Shown one piece after another: positions 1-5,881 of a stretch of 10,120 nt of DNA. The stretch lies in assembly GCA_030618675.1 (NCBI GenBank), contig JAUXCV010000042.1, positions 1-10,120 of the forward strand. The letters run 5' to 3'. Below the pieces are notes generated by a model. That model ran no database searches, was not told where the DNA came from, and was given only the letters and a program-made list of their open reading frames with translations. Position 1 is the first letter of the stretch. Every line of letters begins with the position of its first letter. The stretch is from Acidimicrobiia bacterium (GTDB taxonomy: Bacteria; Actinomycetota; Acidimicrobiia; Spongiisociales; UBA5794). The position numbers were made by a program, and so were the translations under genes.

Positions 1-480
1 TCATTCGACATCGTCTCTCAGGTCGACATGCAAGAGGTCCGCAACGCCGTCGATCAGTCGATGCGCGAGGTCGTGAACCGCTACGACTTCAAGGGCACCG
101 ACACCAGGATCGAGATCACCGACGAGGGCATCACCGTCGAGTCGGCCTCCGACCATCGGGTCGAAGCCGCCATCGACGTCCTCAGGACCAAACTCGTCAG
201 ACGCAAGGTGTCGCTCAAGGCGATCTCCGGTGGCGAGATCAAGCCCGTCGGCGGCGGTCGATCCCAGGCCGTGTTCACGCTGAATCAGGGCATCGCCCAG
301 GACGACGCCAGGGAACTGTCGAAGACAATCCGGGACATGAAGTTGAAGGTCCAGGCCCAGATCCAGGGCGACCAGTTGCGCGTGCAAGCCAAGAAGCGCG
401 ACGACCTTCAGACCGTCATCGCCGAGATCAAGGCCCTCGACTTCCGGGTGCCCCTCCAGTTCGTCAACTACCGCGACTGA
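1..480 (+). CDS. yajQ: YajQ family nucleotide-binding protein (5' partial)
   Basis: The frame is open from base 1. The residues before the first ATG (28) read SFDIVSQVD, which matches the conserved YajQ N-terminus (usually M-P/A-SFDIVSEVD followed by MQEVRNAVDQ). The true start therefore lies a few bases outside the window and only about two codons are missing; ATG 28 is an internal Met. The signature NRYDFKG follows, then the two alternating alpha/beta (ferredoxin-like) halves, and the protein ends FVNYRD. About 159 residues are visible, close to the usual 160-163. YajQ proteins are small cytoplasmic nucleotide-binding proteins; some bind cyclic di-GMP and act as effectors, others have been linked to tRNA or nucleotide binding. 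Which applies here cannot be read from sequence. The next gene is 240 bp away, so it is probably not co-transcribed. Confidence 0.95.
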   Translation, partial: SFDIVSQVDMQEVRNAVDQSMREVVNRYDFKGTDTRIEITDEGITVESASDHRVEAAIDVLRTKLVRRKVSLKAISGGEIKPVGGGRSQAVFTLNQGIAQDDARELSKTIRDMKLKVQAQIQGDQLRVQAKKRDDLQTVIAEIKALDFRVPLQFVNYRD

Positions 481-720
481 TCCGGCCTGGCGACCAAGAC
501 TCCACCGACGCCGTCTCCCACTTCGACTGCCCCAGCGCACGAGTGCCGTAGTCCCACGTGTCCTGGCCTATGCGTGCGCGATGTTGCACCGGTTGTGGGC
601 TACCGATCACCGCTGCCGACTCGGTCTCGATGCTGGGAGCGACGGAGGTGTGGTTGTCCAAGGCACGTCCTAGCACTTGACGCGTAGGGTTGATCGTGTC
701 ACACCTTGAGGAGGTAGACC
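481..720. other. Intergenic region between yajQ and the DUF4389 gene
   Basis: No credible coding frame is present here; the minus-strand open frame across it has no family resemblance. A TTGACG (677-682) looks like a -35 hexamer, but no good -10 follows at 16-18 bp. A TAGGGT (685-690) fits the TAnnnT -10 pattern, giving a transcript with a leader of roughly 20-25 nt carrying the ribosome binding site of the next gene. The promoter assignment is weak. Confidence 0.35.
709..714 (+). promoter_or_regulatory. Ribosome binding site of the DUF4389 gene
   Basis: A perfect AGGAGG sits 6 nt before ATG 721 and fixes that start. It contrasts with several other genes in the window (starts at 1987, 6556, 7641) that have no Shine-Dalgarno. 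Confidence 0.85.
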
Positions 721-1362
721 ATGGTCACACCGCAACAGTCCTACGCAGCCCGCCTCGACATCGACTACCCCGAGAAGCTTGACCGGGTCACGTCGTTCTT
801 CCGGATGATCTGGATCATCCCGATCGCCATCATCTTGTCCCTGCTCTCAGCGGTCGCGAACTGGTCGGTGGTTACGGAGACCGGCGAGACGATCACGAGG
901 AGCAGCGGGGGAATCGCCGGTGGACTCTTCGCCGCGACGATGCTGATGATCGTGTTCCGGCAGCGGTACCCGCGCTGGTGGTTCGACTTTGCACGAGAGT
1001 TCGCACGCTTCGCGGCCCGGGTCTGGGCCTACGCGTTCCTGCTCACCGATCAGTATCCCTCGACCGTTGATGAGCAGTCGGTGCATCTCGAACTCGACTA
1101 CCCGGACGTCGAACGAGACCTCAACCGGTGGATGCCGCTGGTGAAATGGCTGCTGGCGGTCCCCCACTTCATTGTCCTGGGCGTGCTCGCAATCGGCGCG
1201 ATCTTCGCGATCTTCATTGCTTGGTTCGCGATCCTCTTCACCGGACGCTATCCACGGGCACTCTTCGACTATGTGGTGGGGGTCTTCAGATGGGGACTGC
1301 GAGTAGAGGCGTACGCGCTCCTGCTGGTCACGGACCGATACCCGCCGTTCAGCCTCAGATGA
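721..1362 (+). CDS. DUF4389 domain-containing membrane protein
   Basis: A 213-residue integral membrane protein of the DUF4389 family, function unknown. It is an internal duplication. The first half has DYPEKLDR, a membrane helix at about 28-48, a second at about 64-80, and RYPRWWFDF...WAYAFLLTDQYP. The second half repeats the scheme with DYPDVERDLNRW, a hydrophobic stretch at about 140-175, and RYPRALFDY...EAYALLLVTDRYP. The RYPR-x-x-FD and AYA-LL-TD-YP motifs recur about 93 residues apart, as is typical of actinobacterial members. The start is set by AGGAGG 6 nt upstream. The following gene (2TM-like, 1505) is also a small membrane protein, but the gap of about 140 bp leaves operon membership open. 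No catalytic motif is visible. Confidence 0.88.
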   Translation: MVTPQQSYAARLDIDYPEKLDRVTSFFRMIWIIPIAIILSLLSAVANWSVVTETGETITRSSGGIAGGLFAATMLMIVFRQRYPRWWFDFAREFARFAARVWAYAFLLTDQYPSTVDEQSVHLELDYPDVERDLNRWMPLVKWLLAVPHFIVLGVLAIGAIFAIFIAWFAILFTGRYPRALFDYVVGVFRWGLRVEAYALLLVTDRYPPFSLR

Positions 1363-1504
1363 GCTGAGGAACGGCAGCCTTCCAAGGAAATCGCGACGGA
1401 AATGATCGTCTGCCACGAGTACGAATCGGCTGAGGTGTTCTAGAACTCGACGATATCGACGAACCGGTGGATGGGGGCGGCACGGTGTTGGCGCTTTCCT
1501 GGGG

Positions 1505-1873
1505 TTGTTCATCCTGTTCGCCGGTGACGATCAGTACGTGGGGATCGGAGGGGACTGGTCGTGGCGAGTGGGAGACATCTCCACGACGTGGACCTATGGG
1601 CTACTCATTGGAGGAGGTCTCCTCCTGCTGGCCGCTGTGGTCATGGTCATCATCGGCCGGAATCGTGTCAGGCCTGCCCCGGCAGATGACAGAGCATTCG
1701 CAGAGCTGCTGTGGCATTCGGGGATCTTCCTCGCGGTCAATGCGTTCATCTGGATGCAGGACATCGCCACCGGAGGTGGCCTGGACTACGCCTAGTGGGT
1801 GACCATCCCGTGGGCCATCGGATTGACGGTTCACGCCGTGGTGTACTTCATCTCTCGTAGCAGGACCGGCTAG
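1505..1873 (+). pseudogene. 2TM-like membrane protein gene interrupted by an in-frame TAG
   Basis: The frame beginning around TTG 1505 encodes a short hydrophobic segment (FLGLFILFAG when read from just upstream), a strong membrane helix (YGLLIGGGLLLLAAVVMVII, about residues 31-51), then ELLWHSGIFLAVNAFIWMQDIATGGGLDYA. It stops at TAG 1793-1795. Immediately after, in the same frame, comes WVTIPWAIGLTVHAVVYFIS, ending at TAG 1871-1873. Together the two sides rebuild a full 2TM-domain pattern (H-x(n)-VNA-x(n)-W...WP-x-x-GIG-x-x-H), so the first TAG cuts the domain before its final helix. No good start exists in this frame: TTG 1505 has no properly spaced Shine-Dalgarno. ATG 1471 lies one frame off and would join after removal of one base near 1492. 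Two lesions in a 120-codon gene suggest a pseudogene or sequence error; amber readthrough is a less likely alternative. Confidence 0.65.
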
Positions 1874-1972
1874 ACACAACGGCAGGGATGCTGGTGGAGA
1901 GGCCGCGGTCTGAACTCGCCGTGTCCGCCATCCAACCGACGGGAAATGGAACCGGGGTCTCGTCCGGCGCTG

Positions 1973-1978
1973 TAGATT
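1973..1978 (+). promoter_or_regulatory. -10 element for leaderless isomerase-like gene
   Basis: TAGATT ends 8 nt before ATG 1987, with no Shine-Dalgarno between. The spacing puts the transcription start at or next to the A of the ATG, implying a leaderless mRNA. No clear -35 is seen. Confidence 0.5.
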
Positions 1979-1986
1979 GTCGGACC

Positions 1987-3183
1987 ATGTTCACCGTGAC
2001 ACCCATCGCATCGTCCATCCACAACGAAGAATCGGTCGCGCGTCTCGTCGAGACGTACCGATCGGCCCTCGAGAGCATCGGCGGAACCCTGGACCCGGAT
2101 TCCGGAACCGCCCTTCCGTTCGTGCTCACCGGCGGCACCGAGGCGCAGATCCTCGAACGGTGGAACGCAGACGAACCCTTGTTCCTCATCGCTCACCCCA
2201 ATCAGAACTCACTCCCCTCATCGCTCGAAGCGCTGGCCCGGGTCGGGCAACTCGGTGGGCGGGGGCGGATCCTCTACCTGAACGGGCCCGAAGACCGTGA
2301 AGGCCTCGGCGAACTCGCCGACGCTGTCCATGATCTCGAGGTCCTCCGTCGCTTGAAGGCCACGACCATCGGCGTCGTTGGACCGCCCTCGGACTGGCTG
2401 GTCGCGTCGATGCCCGAACCAGACGTGCTGAAAGCGGCGTGGGGACCGACGGCGTTGCCGATCGGCCTCGATCGCCTCTACGGCGTCTACACGACCGACC
2501 CCGACATCGAACCGCTCCCCACCGGGGAGACCCGCGTCACGATCGGTGAAGTCGACAAGGCAGACGGCATCTACCGGGGACTCCAGAACCTCATCGCAGG
2601 AGAGCGCCTCGACGCTCTGAGCCTGCGGTGCTTCGATGTGATCGGTGAACTCGACACGACCGGGTGCCTCGCCCTGGCTCGTCTGAACGACGAAGGCGTC
2701 ATCGCCGGCTGCGAGGGCGACCTCGTGAGCACCGTCGCCATGATGTGGGTGCGTGAACTGCTCGATGAGGTCGCGTGGATGGCCAACCCCTCACGGGCGA
2801 GGCCGACCGAGAACACGCTGTGGCTGGCTCACTGCACCGTGCCCCCCAGCCTGGTCTCCAACCTCAGGTTCGACACGCACTACGAGTCGGATCGCGGTGT
2901 GGGCATGCACGGCGACTTCGCCGGCGGACCGATCACCGTTCTGCGGATCGGAGGCAACCAGATGGAGCGCATCTGGCTTGCCGAGGGCGAGATCCTACGC
3001 CCCGGTGATGAACCCGATCTCTGTCGCACACAGGTCGAGTTGCTCCTCGAAGACGGCGCCGTCGATGAAATGCTCAGCGACCCGCTCGGGAACCACCTCG
3101 TGATGATCCGCGGCCACCACGCCGCCCGACTCTGGTCATGGTGGCAGACAATGGTCGCCCCTCGCGCCGCGTTCTCGGAGTAG
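1987..3183 (+). CDS. L-fucose/L-arabinose isomerase-like protein
   Basis: A 398-residue cytoplasmic protein resembling the L-fucose/L-arabinose isomerase superfamily, Mn-dependent aldose-ketose isomerases. The N-terminal part is a Rossmann-like alpha/beta region (for example LFLIAHPNQNSLPSSLEAL at about 65-83 and GRILYLNG). The diagnostic middle is LRCFDVIGELDTTGCLALARL followed by CEGDL (about 213-246), where the family places acidic metal ligands. The C-terminal part has LAHCTVPPSL (about 280-289), HYESDRGVGMHGDF, GPITVLRIGG (314-323), and GNHLVMIRGHH (368-378), matching the family's C-terminal beta domain and its His ligand. It is shorter than classical FucI (about 590) or AraA (about 500), so the true substrate is unknown. 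An upstream in-frame GTG or TTG could extend the frame to 1888, but the -10 box at 1973 and family-like content starting with MFTVTPIASS favour ATG 1987. No sugar transporter or kinase is nearby. Confidence 0.75.
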   Translation: MFTVTPIASSIHNEESVARLVETYRSALESIGGTLDPDSGTALPFVLTGGTEAQILERWNADEPLFLIAHPNQNSLPSSLEALARVGQLGGRGRILYLNGPEDREGLGELADAVHDLEVLRRLKATTIGVVGPPSDWLVASMPEPDVLKAAWGPTALPIGLDRLYGVYTTDPDIEPLPTGETRVTIGEVDKADGIYRGLQNLIAGERLDALSLRCFDVIGELDTTGCLALARLNDEGVIAGCEGDLVSTVAMMWVRELLDEVAWMANPSRARPTENTLWLAHCTVPPSLVSNLRFDTHYESDRGVGMHGDFAGGPITVLRIGGNQMERIWLAEGEILRPGDEPDLCRTQVELLLEDGAVDEMLSDPLGNHLVMIRGHHAARLWSWWQTMVAPRAAFSE

Positions 3184-3201
3184 ACACCGACCGGAGAACG
3201 T

Positions 3202-3232
3202 CGGAACGCTCCTCGCGGCGAAGGAGTTTCCG
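3202..3232. terminator. Imperfect hairpin after the isomerase-like gene
   Basis: CGGAA-CG-CTCCT (3202-3213) pairs with AGGAG-T-TTCCG (3222-3232) around an 8-nt loop. It lies between the convergent ends of the isomerase-like gene (3183) and the PIN toxin gene (3251), a natural place for a terminator. It has internal bulges and no U-tract, so termination is only suggested. Confidence 0.35.
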
Positions 3233-3250
3233 ATCAACGACAGGAGCGTG

Positions 3251-3652
3251 TCAACGCCCACCTTCATGGACCGCTACGCCTGGGAGATCGGCAAATGCTG
3301 ATATGTCCGCGCTTACGATGCTGCGCCCGGAAGCACGGGCTGTCGCAGCGATGATGAGATCGTGTGCTCCTCGTGGGCGCCCGGTCTTTCGCTCCGCGGC
3401 CAAGAGCGCCGCGTGTTCAACGGCCGTCCCGATGTCATAAGGGATGACCGGCAGCGAATCGACCACATCTTCAACGTACGCACGTCGGGCGGCCTGCCTT
3501 CTGCCCGCGGAAAATCCCACGCCGGCAAGCAACTCCGCCACCGTGATCGCAGCAATGGCAACATCGTCGTCATCGGCAATAGTGGGATCGAGGATCTCAT
3601 CCCCTCGCTCAGCATCGATTAGAAAGGTCGTGTCGAGGAGCAGTCGCGTCAT
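3251..3652 (-). CDS. vapC: Type II toxin, PIN-domain ribonuclease (VapC family)
   Basis: A 133-residue PIN-domain protein. It begins MTRLLLDTTFLID, the standard first strand with catalytic Asp7. The other acidic positions are Glu40 (TVAELLAG), Asp98 (GAHDLIIAATA) and Asp116 (IVSADISAF), giving the full Mg-binding set of a PIN nuclease. VapC toxins cleave RNA, often tRNA or rRNA, and are neutralised by the antitoxin made from the preceding gene. The frame is open further upstream, but ATG 3652 is chosen because it overlaps the antitoxin stop as ATGA (translational coupling) and gives the family-typical N-terminus. All key residues are intact, so the toxin is predicted active. The RNA target cannot be inferred. 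Confidence 0.92.
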   Translation of the reverse strand: MTRLLLDTTFLIDAERGDEILDPTIADDDDVAIAAITVAELLAGVGFSAGRRQAARRAYVEDVVDSLPVIPYDIGTAVEHAALLAAERKTGRPRGAHDLIIAATARASGRSIVSADISAFADLPGVAVHEGGR

Positions 3653-3891
3653 GGTCGTTCGTCGATTCCAACGAGTTCGCGGAGAGTCGAGAGATCTCCG
3701 GACCATGCCGGGTCGGGTTTGTGCCGGGCGAACAGGTTCTTGGCATCAACACCCCTTCCTCGATCGATCGGCTCGAGATGGGCCACGGCCTTGCCTCGCC
3801 GCACAATGGTATATCTCTCGCCACGATGCTCTACGGCATCCAGGAGATCTGAGAAGCTTCGGGCTGCATCGGTTGCACTTACATCTGACAT
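3649..3891 (-). CDS. Type II antitoxin, Phd/YefM family (VapB partner)
   Basis: An 80-residue protein. The N-terminal part, MSDVSATDAARSFSDLLDAV followed by GERYTIVRRGKAVAHLEPID, is the Phd/YefM DNA-binding and dimerisation fold, including the typical R-x-G-K-x-V-A-x-L/I strand. The C-terminal part (about 48-80) is the charged, Trp-containing toxin-binding tail. It is the first gene of a two-gene operon with the PIN toxin: the stop TGA (3651-3649) overlaps the toxin ATG. The start ATG 3891 has no Shine-Dalgarno. A -10-like GATAAT/TAATCT lies 6-8 nt upstream inside a perfect palindrome (3895-3909), so leaderless translation and autorepression are likely. Confidence 0.9.
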   Translation of the reverse strand: MSDVSATDAARSFSDLLDAVEHRGERYTIVRRGKAVAHLEPIDRGRGVDAKNLFARHKPDPAWSGDLSTLRELVGIDERP

Positions 3892-3909
3892 GACATCAGA
3901 TTATCTGAT
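3883..3909 (-). promoter_or_regulatory. Promoter and operator of the toxin-antitoxin operon
   Basis: ATCAGAT-T-ATCTGAT (3895-3909) is a perfect 7-bp inverted repeat around one base. A third half-site, ATCTGA (3883-3888), lies in the first antitoxin codons and pairs with TCAGAT (3896-3901) across 7 bp. On the minus strand the palindrome contains GATAAT (3905-3900) and TAATCT (3903-3898), 8 and 6 nt before ATG 3891. This layout suits repression by the Phd/YefM antitoxin, alone or with toxin, by covering the -10 box. Confidence 0.65.
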
Positions 3910-4227
3910 TTTCCGGCATTTGGGAACCCCCTCCTCCACGACCTCTCGCTGGGACCAACCATCTCGTGCCGGGCGATCATCGTGTTTGGTCTGGCTGCCT
4001 GTGCTCGGTCCTCAGCGAGGCCGGCCACCAGGCTGGGAAGGAAGTCAGACAGTTCCGTTCGGACCTCCTCGACCCCCTCCGCCTCGCTGCGCTCGGCACC
4101 TCCCCCTGAGGCTGGATCCGCGGCTTGTGGTCGGGTTCACCGGCGGGATCTCATCGTGGGGCCGGGATTCGAGGTGTTGGCGGTGATCACGATCTGGGTG
4201 AAGGTGCAAGCGGGGTTCTCTGACATT

Positions 4228-4265
4228 CTCCCCCACGCAGCGTGGGGGAGATGGCCGGCAGGCCA
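4228..4265. repeat. Compound palindrome (two adjacent stem-loops)
   Basis: CTCCCCCACGC (4228-4238) and GCGTGGGGGAG (4240-4250) form a perfect 11-bp inverted repeat around a single A. Directly after it, TGGCC (4252-4256) and GGCCA (4261-4265) form a second stem with loop GGCA, followed by AGAGGGGGC. This double-stem arrangement is like REP/BIME-type intergenic repeats. No T-run follows on either strand, so a simple intrinsic terminator is less likely. Confidence 0.7.
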
Positions 4266-4314
4266 GAGGGGGCAGCCTTGACACCATCGATCTCGGATGC
4301 AGATGCCACCCAGT

Positions 4315-4365
4315 CGTCGCTGACGCTCCTACGCGTCCCCCCGCCGTTCCGTCGGGGGGACATGT
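4315..4365 (+). repeat. Hairpin repeat, copy A
   Basis: This is copy A of a two-copy direct repeat sharing CGTCGC, GCTCCT, CGCGTCCCCCCG and GGGGACATGT in the same order. TCCCCCCG (4336-4343) pairs perfectly with CGGGGGGA (4353-4360) around a 9-nt loop. Copy B lies 155 bp downstream. Confidence 0.65.
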
Positions 4366-4469
4366 TGGGGGATGCTCATTCTCCTCAGAAACTGTGGATT
4401 GACCCTGAGGGAAAGGAAGAGGACGGAGGGGAGGAAGACGCCCCCCTGCGTCGAAGACTCCCCCCTGCT

Positions 4470-4517
4470 CGTCGCAAGCTCCTCGCGTCCCCCCGTCCTT
4501 CGGCCGAGGGGACATGT
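4470..4517 (+). repeat. Hairpin repeat, copy B
   Basis: This is copy B, aligned to copy A by CGTCGC, GCTCCT, CGCGTCCCCCCG and GGGGACATGT with small indels. GTCCCC (4487-4492) pairs with GGGGAC (4508-4513). The inner stem continues as CG/CG and CC/GG with mismatches around a TTC loop, so folding is kept although the bases differ from copy A. That looks like compensating divergence. Confidence 0.65.
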
Positions 4518-4568
4518 CTGGAGTCCCCAACAAGACTGCGGACGGAGGGCGGTTTGAAGGACGCGATC

Positions 4569-4614
4569 ATCCGGCTCAGAACTACCGGATACCGAATACA
4601 CCGCCGCAGGCGGT
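4569..4614 (-). terminator. asnA: Possible terminator hairpins downstream of asnA
   Basis: Just beyond the asnA stop (4619, minus strand), ACCGCC (4600-4605) and GGCGGT (4609-4614) form a 6-bp stem with a 3-nt loop. ATCCGG (4569-4574) and CCGGAT (4585-4590) form a second stem with a 10-nt loop. No strong U-tract follows, so the role is tentative. Confidence 0.35.
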
Positions 4615-4618
4615 CTAC

Positions 4619-5749
4619 CTACTCCAGAACGAAGATGTTTCGCTCCACGCACATGTCCTTCAGAACCTGGGGCCAGACGGTTACCGACACCTCGCCGATG
4701 TGGGCCTTGCGGAGCAGATACATGTAGGTCCTGGACTGTCCGATTCCTCCGCCGATGGACAGGGGGATCTCGTCGTCCAGGATCGCCTTGTGATAGGGGA
4801 GCTCAAGGAAATCCAACTGTCCGGTCATCTCGAGTTGCTGCTGGAGCGTCTCCTTCGTGACACGAACCCCCATCGACGTGAGTTCATGGCGGCGCTTCGT
4901 GACCGGGTTCCACACGAGGATGTCCCCGTTGAGTCCGTGCATCGGTCGCCCGTCGATCGAGAGCGTCTCGGTGACCCAATCGTCGTAGTCGGCGGCTCGC
5001 ATCTCGTGCGGGTAGCCATCCTCGAGCGTCCATCCGATGCCGTAGATGAACACCGCCGGGTGGTCCTGAAGGATCGCCGTCTCCCGCTCCTTGCGGGGCA
5101 GGTCGGGATACCGGGCAAGCAGGTCCTCGGCGTGGATGAAGAACAACTCCTCGGGGATCGCAGGGTACCGCGGGTCGTAGAGTTGCGGGAACAACTCCAA
5201 CGCATGACGGGAAGCGCCGTAGAGCACCTTCCAGATCCGTTGCACCGTGTCGGTGAGATACTCAAGCGTCCGATCGTCGGGCCGGATCACCTTCTCCCAG
5301 TCCCACTGGTCGACGTATGACGAGTGGTCGTGGTCGAGGAAGTAGTCCTTGCGGACCGCCTTCATGTCGGTGCAGATGCCCTCCCCCGGCCGCATGCCGA
5401 ACTGCTCCAGGGCCACGCGCTTCCACTTCGTGGCTGCTTGCACGACCTGGGCGTCGATCGGGTGGACGTCGTAGTCGTTGCTGATGTGGAACTCGACCGG
5501 TCCTCGCGACCCGTCACGGTCGAGGTAGTCGTTGACGCCGCTGGCGGAATCCACGATGAGGGGGACCTGCACCATCATCAGGCCAAGCTCGCGGCAGAGA
5601 TGCTCCTCGATGTAGTTCTTGACGGCGAAAACCGCCTCCATCGTCTCGCGACTGCTCAATGCCGACGCGTAGTCATCGGGGAGCACGTGTGCCAGGTCGT
5701 CGTAGTTCCCGATGCCGGGTCCGGCAAGGTCGGCGGTCTTGTCTGACAT
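4619..5749 (-). CDS. asnA: Aspartate-ammonia ligase (asparagine synthetase A)
   Basis: A 376-residue cytoplasmic enzyme making L-asparagine from L-aspartate, ammonia and ATP (AMP-forming). The class II aminoacyl-tRNA synthetase-like fold shows clear AsnA hallmarks: ETMEAVFAVKNYIEE near the N-terminus, EFHISNDYDVHPIDAQVVQAATKWKR split over about 86-111, SSYVDQWDWE (143-152), RAADYDDW (251-258), GLNGDILVWNP (272-282), SMGVRV and GGGIGQSR (333-340). It is about 45 residues longer than the E. coli enzyme (330), mainly through an N-terminal extension and a longer region at about 155-200. ATG 5749 is preferred over GTG 5758 because GGAGGT (5762-5757) lies 7 nt upstream of the ATG. The gene stands alone; the region after it is the hairpin island. 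Intact motifs suggest an active enzyme. Confidence 0.95.
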   Translation of the reverse strand: MSDKTADLAGPGIGNYDDLAHVLPDDYASALSSRETMEAVFAVKNYIEEHLCRELGLMMVQVPLIVDSASGVNDYLDRDGSRGPVEFHISNDYDVHPIDAQVVQAATKWKRVALEQFGMRPGEGICTDMKAVRKDYFLDHDHSSYVDQWDWEKVIRPDDRTLEYLTDTVQRIWKVLYGASRHALELFPQLYDPRYPAIPEELFFIHAEDLLARYPDLPRKERETAILQDHPAVFIYGIGWTLEDGYPHEMRAADYDDWVTETLSIDGRPMHGLNGDILVWNPVTKRRHELTSMGVRVTKETLQQQLEMTGQLDFLELPYHKAILDDEIPLSIGGGIGQSRTYMYLLRKAHIGEVSVTVWPQVLKDMCVERNIFVLE

Positions 5750-5881
5750 GGCGAGCACCTCCAGCGGTATCGGCTTCGATTCCTACGCACCGTATCCCCG
5801 CGAGCGGGGCCTTCATAGGGGCCGGAGTCTCTACGAGCAGGGGCTTTCGGCGGTAAAGGACTCAGGACGAGAGTCGCACGG
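5750..5881 (-). other. Leader/promoter region of asnA
   Basis: The 132 bp between asnA and the HAD gene contains a CCCCG-CGAG-CGGGG stem-loop (5796-5809) about 50 nt before the asnA start. Reading toward asnA it is followed by GATACGGTGCGTAGGAATCG, whose TACGGT fits a TAnnnT -10. The hairpin could end the upstream HAD transcript or act in the asnA leader. No known riboswitch or T-box pattern is recognised. Confidence 0.3.
5757..5762 (-). promoter_or_regulatory. asnA: Ribosome binding site of asnA
   Basis: GGAGGT on the minus strand lies 7 nt before ATG 5749. It overlaps the alternative GTG start (5758-5756), which argues against that codon. Confidence 0.8.

Larger units (their letters stand above)
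3910..4618. repeat. Non-coding hairpin/repeat island
   Basis: About 700 bp with no credible gene. Open frames here are low-complexity Pro/Arg/Ser-rich readings of C/G runs. The stretch holds an 11-bp perfect inverted repeat followed by a second small stem (4228-4265), two related 50-bp hairpin repeats (4315-4365 and 4470-4517), C-rich and G-rich strings (4064-4110, 4420-4465), and small stems near the asnA end (4569-4614). This resembles the REP/BIME or MITE-like palindromic repeats that accumulate between bacterial genes; no transposase is present. Whether copies occur elsewhere in the genome cannot be seen here. Confidence 0.6.

Noticed and set aside
1..540. A 179-residue minus-strand frame opposite yajQ
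   Set aside because: It is antisense to a clear YajQ sequence and has the Asp/Leu/Val-rich look of a high-GC shadow frame.
1888..1986. Upstream extension of the isomerase-like gene to an alternative start near 1888
   Set aside because: The added residues have no family-like content and the extension runs through the -10 box at 1973-1978.
3910..4618. CRISPR array in the repeat-rich island
   Set aside because: Only two related repeats occur, they are unequal, the spacing between them is about 100 bp, and no cas gene is present.
4045..4727. Long open frames on both strands across the hairpin island
   Set aside because: They translate to Pro/Arg/Ser/Gly-rich strings produced by C and G runs, overlap each other on both strands, and run into asnA; no domain pattern is present.
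5761..5800. GGCTTCGATTCC resembling a tRNA T-arm
   Set aside because: The flanking bases do not form the 5-bp T stem, and no acceptor, D or anticodon arm can be drawn around it.
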